From NCBI GenBank assembly GCA_034387635.1, contig JAOANU010000014.1, positions 248,001-312,000 of the forward strand: a stretch of 64,000 nucleotides of DNA. The letters run 5' to 3'. Positions within the stretch are counted from its first letter, which is position 1, and every line of letters starts with the position of its first letter. The DNA is from Rhodosporidiobolus odoratus. Taxonomy: Eukaryota; Basidiomycota; Microbotryomycetes; Sporidiobolales; Sporidiobolaceae. Below the pieces are notes generated by a model that saw only the letters and a program-made list of their open reading frames with translations, had not been told where the DNA came from and ran no database searches. Shown piece after piece: positions 47,202-57,196 of the stretch. Made by a program: the position numbers and the translations under genes.

Positions 47202-47903
47202 TCAAGACATTGCTTCTCGCATCCGCTGTCCGCTAGCACTAGCAAGCTCTGCCGCCCTCATCTTCAACCCCTCGATCTCCTCCACGAGCTCCTTCTCCCT
47301 GCTCTCCTTGACTTGCCGACCGGCAGCCTGATCTCCAAACAAATGTAAGAGCTTGAGGGTATGAGCGAGGTTGAGGAGCGAGTGAGCAGATTTGAGCATG
47401 TGCTCGGTGCGCAGTTTGGTCGCCAAGGCGCGGTGGGCCGAGGTTGACGGATGTGGCGGGTGGAGTGGGTCAAACTACATGATGGAGCCAGCGGTGTGCG
47501 AGTCAGCAAAGGGTGAAGAGGGAAACAAAGGAGCAAGAGCGAGGTTTTTGAGGGGGATGGAAGGTGCATACACGCAGCTCTTCTGCGCTGACCCTGAGCG
47601 GTATGGTCCTGCACGGCGGCGAGGAACGGCTGGACACGCCCAGAAGGGTATCAGACCGTAGCTTACCCTGGCTAGTCCTACCAACTCCCGCATTCCCTCA
47701 ACTAGCTGCTCAACATCTCCATCAACTCGTCTGTTCAGCTCCTCCTCTATTCGGTCGAGGTACTCTTCGCTCGTCACTTCTGCACCTGCGGCGGAAGCAG
47801 AAGGATTGGCGCGGAGGGACGACAGTGTTGAAGGGAGGACAGCCCGACGGCGGAAATCGGTCTGGTGCGCTGGCTTGGCTGCGGGAGCGGCGGGTGCGGC
47901 CAT
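47202..47903 (-). CDS. MED22: Mediator complex subunit 22
   Basis: Med22 (Srb6) belongs to the Mediator head that bridges activators and RNA polymerase II. Exon 1, 47903-47667, encodes an N-terminal arm and the first helix (EEYLDRIEEELNRRVDGDVE). The last exon, 47474-47202, encodes KLRTEHMLKSAHSLLNLAHT followed by LKLLHLFGD, the helix pair that defines the family. Both exons join directly in phase. A 9-nt exon at 47582-47574 (Lys-Ser-Cys) bounded by GCAG and GTGTAT would also keep phase and would divide a long 192-nt intron into two of ordinary size. The length is 169 or 172 residues. A GTGAGC just after the stop may mark a 3' UTR intron. Confidence 0.78.
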
Positions 47904-48341
47904 GGCGTGTAGGTCTGGGGCTCAAAGGTGAACTTGGTAGTGTGCTTGAGGTGTGCAAGAAGGGTTGGACAAGTTTCTGAAACAGGTGGGGGAAGCACTG
48001 GCAGGATGAGAGGAACCTGCGACAGTCTCACCGTCAGACGGGTTGTAACGCGTAACGAGCTGTATGTAGCGCTCAAGGCTGTCACGCTGCTCTTCGCGTC
48101 CCTCCGCTGCTCGGTCAGCGAGGCGTGGGCGGCATCTTATCCTTCTTTCGCCATTGTCTTCTCTGATCCGCGATCGGATCTTGTCCTTCCTTTGCCCTCT
48201 CAACCCGCTCACCTTTCGAGGACGATACACTGCACCAGAAACGCCAAGCTGTCTCGCATCATCACCTCGCGTAACCTCTCGCTCGGCGCGCACACTCCTC
48301 GCCCTTTCCGCCACTTTCCGTCTTTGTCTCTGGTCCGAACC
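47904..48341. promoter_or_regulatory. Divergent promoter, Med22 / phytochelatin synthase
   Basis: 438 bp between two divergent start codons. Overlapping open frames here have no domain. Metal-responsive control of the phytochelatin synthase side is possible but no site was identified. Confidence 0.5.
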
Positions 48342-50074
48342 ATGGCAACAGTTGGTACCGCGCCACCTGCCTTGTCTGCTTTGCCGTCGCTACCGCCGAC
48401 CACAATGGCGACCGCCCCAGTCCCAGCACCGCAAGCCTCGTTTTACAAGCGACCACTACCACAGACATGCATTGCCTTCAACTCGCAGGAAGGAAAGCGG
48501 CTGTTTGCCAAGGGGCTCGCAGAGGGAAACATGGAGGGATACTTCACCTTGGCTGGCTCTGTACGCTACGCTTCCTCCGATACTTGCTCTTCAGACCTGA
48601 TCTCTTTTTTGTCTTTTTCTTTCCCCTCTTTCTTTCGTTCATTCGGGGTTTTCCGGCTACCTTCATTCGCCGTCGCTCGCTCCGTACATCGACTACCACT
48701 GTGGTTTCTTTCAGCTGGAAACGCAGCAGGATCCGGCTTTCTGTGGGTTAGGCACCTTATGCAGCATCTTGAACGCGTTGGAAGTCGACCCTCAGCGAAA
48801 ATGGCGCGGCGCGTGGAGGTGGTACGACCAGAGTACGCACCTTCCTTTCACGTAACTAGAGACTTGGTCGAGTCTGACTCGTGACTCTGCAGCCATGCTC
48901 GACTGCTGTCGCCCCCTTTCTTCCATCTCAACAGTCGGTATCACCCTGTCTGAATTCACCTGCCTCGCACGGTGTAACGGTCTGCGAGCAAGAACCGTCT
49001 CTCCATTGCTGAAACAAGGAGAACGGGAACGAGAAGAGGGGATAAAGAGGTTCAGAGAAGATCTGCGGAGGGTCAGTCGAGGAGAAGGGGCTATGGCGAT
49101 CAGCTATTCGAGGAAGACGCTGGGTCAGACGGGAGACGGGCACTTCAGTCCGGTTGGCGGCTTCTCTGAAGAAGACGATATGGTGCGTTCAAGTTCTGTC
49201 CAGCTTACTGTTCCTTTCTCACCGCACTGTCGCTTGCAACGGCCCGTCTGCTGTTGGTCCTACGACACTGACCTTGTTCTTCCGCCTTTAGGTCCTCATT
49301 CTCGACGTCGCGAGATTCAAGTATCCAAGCTATTGGCTGCCAGTCTCCTTAGCCTACGATTCGATGTTACCGATCGACAAGGCGACGGGACATCCTCGTG
49401 GGTATGTTCTCCTCGATGTCGCGGCGAATGAGCCGGGCTCCCTCGCGGCTCCCCTGTCTTTGACCTCGCTCAATCTGAATAAGGTTCGTACCGCCCCTCG
49501 CGATTAGCATCAATCCTAAGCTAAACAAGCATACTGAAGACGTTTCTCCTCTTTTCCCTTCTCCCAGTCCTCCTGGGCCGCTCTGTCTCAATCGCTTTCC
49601 CGCCTCCTCCTCACTTCCTCCAAGTCCTCTCCATCAGCTCATACCCTCCTCGCATCCGTCCTCGCGCACCTCTCCGCCCTCGCCCCTTCCCCTCTATCTC
49701 CCCGCCCACCCTCCACCGCGATGCCGCCTTCCGCCTCTCTCCCCTTTCTTCTCAACGACCTCTCCACCACACGTCTGGCGACTCTGACAGAACCCCTCTG
49801 GGCTACCACCCCCGACCCCAACTCGATCCTGCTCAACCTCCTTTTAACCCTCTCCCTCTTCTCCCCTCGTTCCTCCCTAACCGCTCTCCTACCTCCATCG
49901 GCAGCGGACGAGCTTCGAGGATTGATGGAAAATGCGATGCAGAGCGAGGGAATCCGAGGAGAGGTCGAGGTTGTCACGAGGCAGATTGGGGCTTTGGGGG
50001 AGTGTTGTAGGAGTGAGGAAGAAGGGGTAGGGGCTTGTGGGTGTGCCAGTAAAGGGTCGGGGGTGTCGCATTGA
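48342..50074 (+). CDS. Phytochelatin synthase
   Basis: Exons 48342-48560, 48715-48832, 48893-49182, 49292-49483, 49568-50074 give 441 residues. The papain-like phytochelatin synthase domain is complete: [40 protein letters not shown] (catalytic Cys83), [28 protein letters not shown] (His196) and [14 protein letters not shown] (Asp214). The His-Asp spacing of 18 equals that of plant enzymes. The enzyme transfers gamma-Glu-Cys between glutathiones to make metal-chelating phytochelatins, in the cytosol. The C-terminal ~170 residues are poorly conserved but end in [15 protein letters not shown], a Cys-rich tail like the metal-sensing tails of plant and S. pombe enzymes. A metal-detoxification role is inference from family. 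Confidence 0.93.
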
Positions 50075-50534
50075 GCGCAATGGTTCTCGTGTGCAAGGGT
50101 GATGCCGTATGTTCCTGATATCAACAAAGGTTCAAGGTAGACCTTCCCAATCCGCCTGTTGCCGGTTACCGCCGCCTCTCGCTGTTCGCTGCTCTCCAGG
50201 GTGCTCACGTTCTCGCCTCGCAAAGCATGGCATAGTTCTGCTTGCTATCCACCAGCACGCACAGCGCTGCGCTGGGAAGAGCGAGGCTTGCGCGAGGTCA
50301 GCCCCGGCGAGAGCAGGATCGAGCGGTTCCCTGCCATGTTCAAAGTAGAAATGCCTTGCAGCGGACTGCGCCGAGACTCTCCGGAAACCCCAGACGTTGC
50401 TTTGTTGAGATGATGAAACGCAGAATAAGGTTGGCACCCTTTTTCGCCTCGGCGCTTCCTTCTTTCGAATTGAAATTTCTTTCTTCCTGCTTTAATCCTT
50501 CAACTCGCTCTTCACGAGCTTGCACGCCTTCAGT
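50075..50534. other. Intergenic between phytochelatin synthase and NIF-like gene
   Basis: Holds the 3' end of the upstream gene and the promoter/leader of the next gene on the same strand. The open frame 50242-51012 overlaps the next gene in another frame and is a shadow. Confidence 0.4.
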
Positions 50535-51942
50535 ATGTCAAAACACTCTCCTTCTTTCGCCAGCAGCAACCGCGGCAACTGGCATGGCTCTCGTGGCGAG
50601 AGCGGAGGAAACAGGGGCAGAGGTGGAAGGGGAGGAAAGGGAGGTTACCCCAGCTTCGGAGGACAAGTCGAAGAGCGCCACTCGGCAGGTAGGGCTTCAG
50701 AGAATCGACGTCTCGCCAATCGCCAAGCGCCTCTCCCTGTTCCCAGCAACGCCTACCTCGACGTTTCGCTTCTTCCCTCAAAAACCCTTCCGCTCGACGA
50801 GCCCCTTCCTTCGGACCACCCCGCTCCAGTTATTGTCCTATCCCTTAATCAGTCCCTCATCTTTCGCAAGTTCCGTACGGCGAATGGAGCGAAGAAGCCG
50901 TGCGTTAGGCCTTACTTGGCCACTTTTCTCGAGTATGTTTGCGGCGTGGACCCTGCCTCCTCGCCTCCTTCCGCCTCGCCTTCGACCGCCAAGTCAAACA
51001 AGGAGGACTTGACTCGCTTCCGTCCTGTCGTCTACTCCGCCATGCACGGTCCAAACCTCCTCACCCTCCTCGACTCAATCAACCTCATCCCTACCTCTCG
51101 CCTTCCCTCCTTCTCGTCGACCAGCTGTGCCGCCTCTCAGCACTTTGAGCAGTACGACCCCTCCTTCGCAGAGGGCGACGTTTTGAGCCTGGTCTTCTCG
51201 AGGGAGAGTATGGGGCTTTCGAAGGCGGACTATGAAGGGGATGTCCAGACTACCAAGAATCTTTACAAGGTCTGGCAGGCTCTTTCTCTTGACACTGAGG
51301 AAGGAAGGAGGTATCGACGGGCTTGGTGAGGCGCTCGCCGGATTGAGCCTGGGAGGAGGGACGGAAACGCTCGAGGAGAAGGGGGCTAAGGTCACGGTGT
51401 TGCTTGACGACGAGGTTGAGGCTGCGGTAGGCTTCCTTCCTCCTCCTCTCTCCATCCTTTATGCACCGGAGGTGAGGGCGGCCAATAGTCAAGCGTGTTT
51501 CTCTCCACTCGACCTTCTCAACTCACCGCTCCCTTCTCGCTCACAGGCTCAATTCCCTCACTCCCTCCTCAAAGTCACTACCTTCTCCCCCTCCGACCGC
51601 TACGGTACTCAGTCCACACCCTCCGCCTCCTACGCCGTCGAGCTCCCCTCCACTCACCCCGAGCACAACGACACTCACCTCCTCACGCTCATCTACTTCC
51701 TCCATCGCCTGCGCTACGAGACCAACCTCGCCGGGGCTCTTCGTGCGGGAATAGTGGAGAAAATCAAGAGCGAAGTCGAGGCCGATCTCGAGGATGCTGG
51801 CAAAGATGCGGGAAACCAGAATGTTGAGGCAGAACTTGCGAAAAAGGGGAGGGACGTGTGTGAAAAGCTTGGGATCGAGGTTAGGAGGGGTTGGAGGGCG
51901 GATTGGAGGGAAAAGATGCTGGAGAAGGAGCAGAGGGCTTGA
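50535..51942 (+). CDS. NIF/FCP1-domain-like protein, degenerate catalytic motif (paralog A)
   Basis: Proposed exons 50535-51310, 51348-51426, 51547-51942 (416 residues). The N-terminus is RGG-rich. The HAD-like NIF region aligns with paralog B: IVLSLNQSLIFRKF, CVRPYLATFLEYVCG, FRPVVYSAMHGPNLLTLL, GDVLSLVFSRESMGL and YEGDVQTTKNLYKVW, then VTVLLDDEVEAA and a C-terminal helical part (DTHLLTLIYFLHRLRYETNL, CEKLGIEVRRGW). The catalytic DxDxT position reads S-L-N-Q-S, so the nucleophile Asp is missing and phosphatase activity is unlikely. Frame changes between 51290 and 51350: I model this as a 37-nt intron (GTATCG to TTGAG), which is unusually short. The alternative is a one-base indel. The second intron matches one in paralog B. 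Confidence 0.7.
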
Positions 51943-52255
51943 GCCTGAGCCGGTGCGGAGAAAATAAAAGGCAGGTGAATAGCTTGGGTAAAAAGTAGCG
52001 ATCGCTCGTCAGTATAAAGCAGTCAGTACTTTGGGTCTTGCGATTGGATCCGACCGCACAAGCCCGATGTGTAGGGCAGTGACAAAGACACGGGCGATTC
52101 ACTATGTACGCAGAGCATAAACGAGCTGTTGAGGAAAAAACTCGGTCTCCGCCTGACGGCGTGCTGGACTGTCGAGCATTTCCCAATCTGGTTGCATCCG
52201 CCGATGGTCATTCACTTCGTACTTTGCTCTACGCAAGCTGCATTGCGAAGGCAGA
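51943..52255. other. Tail-to-tail spacer, no gene
   Basis: The NIF-like gene on + and the F-box gene on - end here. No further gene is seen. Confidence 0.4.
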
Positions 52256-53473
52256 CTATCTCGTGAGGGAAAGGGTTTGGAAAAACTCGCCTACTGCAAC
52301 CATAGCTTCTTCTGACCGATCAGTTCGAGTCCACGTCAGGGACATGTGTTCGAGTGAGGGAGGAAGCAGGGCATACGGTCCTGTGTGCTGGTGGAGGGTC
52401 GTGAAGCAGATCCTGCAGAGAAGGGCGTGGACCACTTCGGCCTGACTTGAGCGAAAGTTGTGTCGTAGTGACGAGTCGGGAAGAAGGCTTGGTCTGCTGG
52501 AACGGAAGGGAGAAGATGCGTTGCGGTTTCGTAGGGGCTCACGTCGACGAGTGACAGACAAGTGAGAAACGACGGTAGGTTGTCGAGGCGAAGGGGGCGC
52601 CGAGGGTCGCTATAGCGGGGGTGACGAGACAATGCGAGGCGCCGAAGCTCTGCATAAACCTCTTCATCGGTACTTTTCTGCCATGGGAGAGGCGTGACAT
52701 ACCTCACGAGGAAAAGCAGTTGCTTGAAAAGGAAACTTTCCTTCTACCTTTTCGACGAACCTCGTTTCGATGCCTTCACAGCGTACTTGAACGGCTTGAG
52801 AGGCTTGGATGGCGCCCTGGTGGCTCGGAATCGAGAGCTTAAGCACTACCGAGATCATTCTGACAACTGCCTTCACTCTGGCGATTACCCAGCCGCGTCT
52901 TGATGACCTTCTGAGCGCTCTCTGCCGCGCTCAGGGTCAACTTGAGATACCTGTAGAGTTCCCACTGACCCTTCCGCGTCCAGGTTCGGTGTACGAGCGA
53001 GAATGTCCTGCAGAGATGGAGGCGCTCGGCGAACGTCCAGGGGTGGAAGGAGGGCAGAGCGAGCTAGGAGGTGCGTACTCTTGCTCAGAAAGAGGGGAAA
53101 TGGTGGTCGAGGGGATCGACGAGGTAGAGAGGTAAGCTTCGCTAAGCAGAAGAGGAAGGTCGGCCTTGTCCTTGAATGAACGAGGCAGCGCTGATTTGCA
53201 CGTCATCAAAGTGCTGCCAGCTGCCGTCACCTTGTTGGCGAGGCTAGTACGAGCCATCGCCGCCGTCACCGAATCCGTCGTATTCCCCGACCTCTTTACG
53301 CTGAGGCTTGCAGCGGTTTCACCCCGGGCCGTGCTGGCTGAAGCGGGCTGACTCCAGGCTACAGTCCTTGTACTGAGGGCGCTCGAACGGGAAGCGACTG
53401 GGGTCGAGGCAGGTTTGGACGGGACGGGTTTCTGCGAGACCGGCCCGAATGAGAGAGTCGGAGTAGTGACCAT
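52256..53473 (-). CDS. F-box-like protein
   Basis: Exons 53473-53079, 53007-52889, 52845-52703, 52677-52543, 52441-52256 give 325 residues with phase kept at each junction. The second exon carries the recognisable part: TFSLVHRTWTRKGQWELYRY followed by LKLTLSAAESAQKVIKTRL, which has the spacing of basidiomycete F-box proteins (a FSLV-x-R-x-W helix and a strand-helix following it). Later exons encode leucine-rich segments (LRLDNLPSFLTCLSLVD, VVHALLCRICFTTLH, HMSLTWTRTDRS) compatible with a substrate-recognition part. The first exon is Ser/Thr-rich and a typical LPxE opening is not obvious, so the N-terminus may be wrong. The role would be in SCF ubiquitin ligases, by family inference only. Confidence 0.6.
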
Positions 53474-53654
53474 GGCCGTTGTGACAATTCTGATGGAGAC
53501 GGTAGGGTCCTGAGCTCAGTCAAGTCAACTGTGCTGAAACGCTAAAAGGGGAAGAAGGAAAAGTAAAGAAAAGGAGATCGGAGAAGGCGGTGAGGCCTAG
53601 GGATCGTCAAGAAGCTCGATTGGGCTGTCCGTTGCATGCGTAGGCTTGCGTACG

Positions 53655-54130
53655 ATGTCTTCTCACAGCTCGCGTTTCACAGCGAACTCTGCGAGCATCT
53701 CAGCCGATGCCGCACGCCGGAGAGCTGCTGCAAGACTGAAAAACCAAGGTCAGTCTGACACGGCTTAAGGCTTGAGCTGGATGGAAAGACCGAAGGAGAC
53801 GCACCAGATAGCAATTTGAACACCGCGAGACGCTCAGGCCGGAAGCGAGAGAACGCAAAGAGTGCGTGGAAGGCGAGAAAATCGAAAAGCGCCGGGACGT
53901 GGTTCGCGTCTACCTCGGCGGTTCCCAGCGTTTCTCCGCTCCTTGGACAGAGGCCACCGATCTTCAACACGAAGACCGGGAATAAACGGCATACAACACC
54001 CTTGTCGGCGCCCATGCATGTACAACCTTTTCCATCCCTTCTCACTCTCCCCCGATTGCACTTTCCTCCGTCCACCTCCCCTCCCGCCTCAACAGCCTCT
54101 CTCTCCATCCCCCATCCCACTCCCTCCTAA
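53655..54130 (+). CDS. Possible small basic protein, hypothetical
   Basis: An ATG at 53655 opens a frame rich in Ala, Ser and Arg (SADAARRRAAARLKNQ) up to a GTCAGT donor at 53749. A CACCAG acceptor at 53807 continues in phase with ARRSGRKRENAKSAWKARKS and ends at 54130, giving 138 residues. The last 90 nt overlap the 3' end of the reverse-strand gene. No domain is recognised; the composition is strongly basic. It could be a real small gene or a chance frame. Confidence 0.3.
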
Positions 54131-56819
54131 CCTCGACCCCATACCTCTCACAAACCCCCCTCCCCCTCTCCGCCAATCTCTCATCCACCTCCTTCTCACT
54201 TCCCTCTTTCCCCTCCTCTGCCAATTCCCCTTTACACTCGTCCCTGATCTTGTCAACGAACCCGGAGCGGATAGCCGAAGAGATGTTGAAGCTGCAGCGG
54301 AGCCGTTCGAGGAGGTAAATGGTTGAGAGGAGGTGGAGATCTTGGGCGGCTTCGAGGGTGGAGGAGGGGGGGAGTTCAAGTGCCCCGATCGGTGGAGGGT
54401 TGAACCCTGGATTAGATGGGGACGGCGAAGGAGAGGGGAGAGGCGGAGGGAAGGATGGAGCGGGGACGATGAAGGGTCGGATGGGGAGATGGGTGTGGGG
54501 TTGTTGGGCCTGCGAGTTGCGGAGCGTGATCGAGGTCAGCAGTGGAGCAGAGTATAGTCTCAATACGGGACAGCAAATGCATGGAAGCGACTTCCGGCAA
54601 GAGATAGAAAGTGGGAACTAGATGGGGAGGCTCGGAGGAGAAAGAGAAAGAGAAAGCGATACGTACTGCCTTACTAGCCTCATCATCCAACAAAATCGTT
54701 CTCCGTGCCCCGATCTCATCCCTCTCCTTCGCAAACCTCGCCGTTCTCCTCTTTCCTGGCTTGCCCTTCGCGTTCAGCTTGGGCGGTTCTCCCTTCCCTC
54801 CTATCCCTCCATTCTGACCTTCCCCTTCCGCGACACATTCATCCCCCTCTCCCTCACTCTCATCAACCAGAATCTCATCCGGGTTCCTCTCCCTCCTCCC
54901 CAATCCCTTGGCCTCCCCCTCCCCCTCCCCCTCCATCTCTCGCCGAACCATCCCCTCCTTCTCCCTCCGAACCTCGTCAACCCACCCCTTCAACCCCCCC
55001 AACCCCATCTCCTCCCAAACCCTGCCCAAATCCTTAGTCGTCTCGACATCTCCGTCAAAATCCTGCGCGTTCAGGCCCATCATTTCCCGAGTGAAGACCA
55101 TGTTCAAGACGTCTCCCTGAGAGGGGTCAGGGGCGTAAGGGGGAGCGGAGAAAGGTTTGAAGGAGGATGAGGAGGAGTGGGTGGAGGGGAGGGGGCGCGA
55201 GGGGGGGAGGAGGGAGAGGGCCGAGAGCATGGTAAGGACGTTGGGGGACCGGGCGGAGGAGTAAATGATGGGCAGGAAGCGGGGTCTTCGCACAGCTGTC
55301 GGAGTCGACGGTTCGTGGTCGGAGGGAGAGGCGGTCGTCGACGTGGAGGAAGAGGAGCATATGTATTCCAAAAATGGCGCCAGGTAAGGTCGAACCAAGG
55401 GTTGCCTCGAACCCCAACTGGTCCTCTTTGCTCGACACAACAGGGTATGATTCAGATCCATCACCAAGATCGGAGGTTCGGGCACCTCTATCCCTTCTCC
55501 TCCTTCCTCCAGCTGATCAATCGTTACTATCCGGTTCTCTTCTTCTCGAGCGATGGCAAGGTAGTCCGCAGTGGGTTCCCCGACGACAGTACTTCGTTGA
55601 TGCTTCTTTTGTCGTCGAGTGGGGGCGATATACGTGCCTTGATCGTCGTAACGAGCCGAAGAGAGGTAGCCTTGATCGGGGGGGTCTAGATCGTATCCTT
55701 GTCCGTATCCTTGCCCTTGAGCGTAGTGACCTCGATCTCGGGGAGGGCTGTGAGAGCGTCGGCTAAAGATGGGAAGGGAGCGGTACGGAAGACGATGATA
55801 GGAAGGGTGGTGAGACCCGAGGCGTAACGGCAGAGGGGTAGTAGAAGGTTCGTGGTAGGCGTGACGCGTAATGGGGGGTTCAAGGGCCATTCGGGAGACG
55901 GTTAGCGACGACGGCATTGTGAGAATTGAGGTGGAAGAGGAAGGGCAGCGAACTAGTTTGATCTCGAAGGAGAAGGCGCATTGTCCCATCTCCGACGTTC
56001 TGGGAATCGCTCACGCGGCTGATCCGGCTGATACCCTCCTCCTTGTCCTCTCCAATCATCCCACTGCCCAAAGTCCTGCCTCTCGTAGCTGGCACGCCGC
56101 GGCCTATACTCCCCAGTCGACCACGCGTCTCTACCTCTGTCTTGGCGATCTCTCCAATTCCCCTCATCCACTCTGCGCTCTCGCCGATCGTCGTGCCACA
56201 TTGAATGTTCCGGCAGACTCCGTCCTCCCTGATGTTGATACGCAGGCCAACTCGGTTGGAAAGGCGCCATTCCCGTCGGAGGAGGTGGGGGGGCCTGCCA
56301 AGTTGGGTAGAGTGGCGGCGGAGGTGGGTAAAATGGCTGCAGAGCATGGTTGTGAAATTGAGGGTGGGGCTGGTAGGGCTGGTGGATAGGGGGAAGAGGG
56401 TGGTAAGGAGGTACTGGTTGAGGTGGGTTGGCGAGGTGAGGGTAAAAAGCAGGGTTGTAGGCGCCTCCGTCGTTGTCGCTGGGCGAGAGCTGAGAGGAGT
56501 AGGAAGGTTGGGAGGGATCGTAGGCATCCGGAGGCGAGGCGTAGTCGCTAGGCAAGTCGCACAAGGAGGCAAACCGGCGCAGCAAGGGAAACGAAGAGGT
56601 TGAAGCGGACGGTTCTTTCTAGGCGGGTGCTCACTGCTACTGAGACAGTTGCAAAGGAGATCTAACTTACGTTGCACCTCTGTTGTCTCTGTGGCCCATA
56701 CGTCTGTCCTCCTCGCGGAACAACGGTGGTGGTGGATTCCAGTCTGTTCTTCCGTTGCGTTCGGTCGCGTGTGTCGAGTTGTGGTGGTAGACGGGTCTGC
56801 CGTTGAGCCAGTAAGCCAT
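54042..56819 (-). CDS. NIF/FCP1-domain protein (paralog B)
   Basis: Solid exons are 56819-56671, 56547 to about 56020, about 55760 to 54667, and 54509-54042. The N-terminus (MAYWLNGRPVYHH) leads into a Tyr/Pro/Gln-rich disordered region. The NIF/HAD domain has ILVMDLNHTLLCRAKR, LVRPYLAPFLEYICS, IIYSSARSPNVLTML, GDVLNMVFTREMMGL, DFDGDVETTKDLGRVW and RRTILLDDEASKA, then a helical tail (LLSTIYLLERLRCSF, CERYGVEVRREW). The motif DLNHT has Asn where the family has its second Asp. How exon 2 connects to exon 3 is uncertain: option 1 uses 56035|55762 (741 residues), option 2 uses 56015|55952 with a better GTGAGC donor; both keep phase. A third reading makes the N-terminal part a separate gene ending at 55953. 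It is divergent from CTU2. Confidence 0.72.
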
Positions 56820-57196
56820 GTTCCGAGTCGAGTTGTCGGTCGAAGTTGTAGGTTGCTTGCTGCTGAATCTGACGCGGGGGAGTAAAGCCGAACGCAAGGG
56901 TCGGAGGGGCATGAGCCAGGAGCTGAGTAGATGCACAAGGTAGTAGTGATTGCTCTCCGGCTGTATAGGCTGTCAATAGTGGGCTGTGAGAGTTGGAGAG
57001 CGTCAACTGATGAAGAAAGACGAGGACAATCTGAATGACAAGAGGGCTCAAGCGTGTGCTGATCCCTCGCTCGAGTCAGTGTGGTGCGTACGAGCTTCTA
57101 AGTAGCAGTTTATAGCCGGTGACGGTGGTCATCAAACAGTGGAAATCTAACTCGCAAACTTTCTCTCGCTTCATCTTCCCTCGACCACTCTTTACA
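56820..57196. promoter_or_regulatory. Divergent promoter, NIF paralog B / CTU2
   Basis: 377 bp between divergent start codons. No gene or specific site is seen. Confidence 0.5.
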
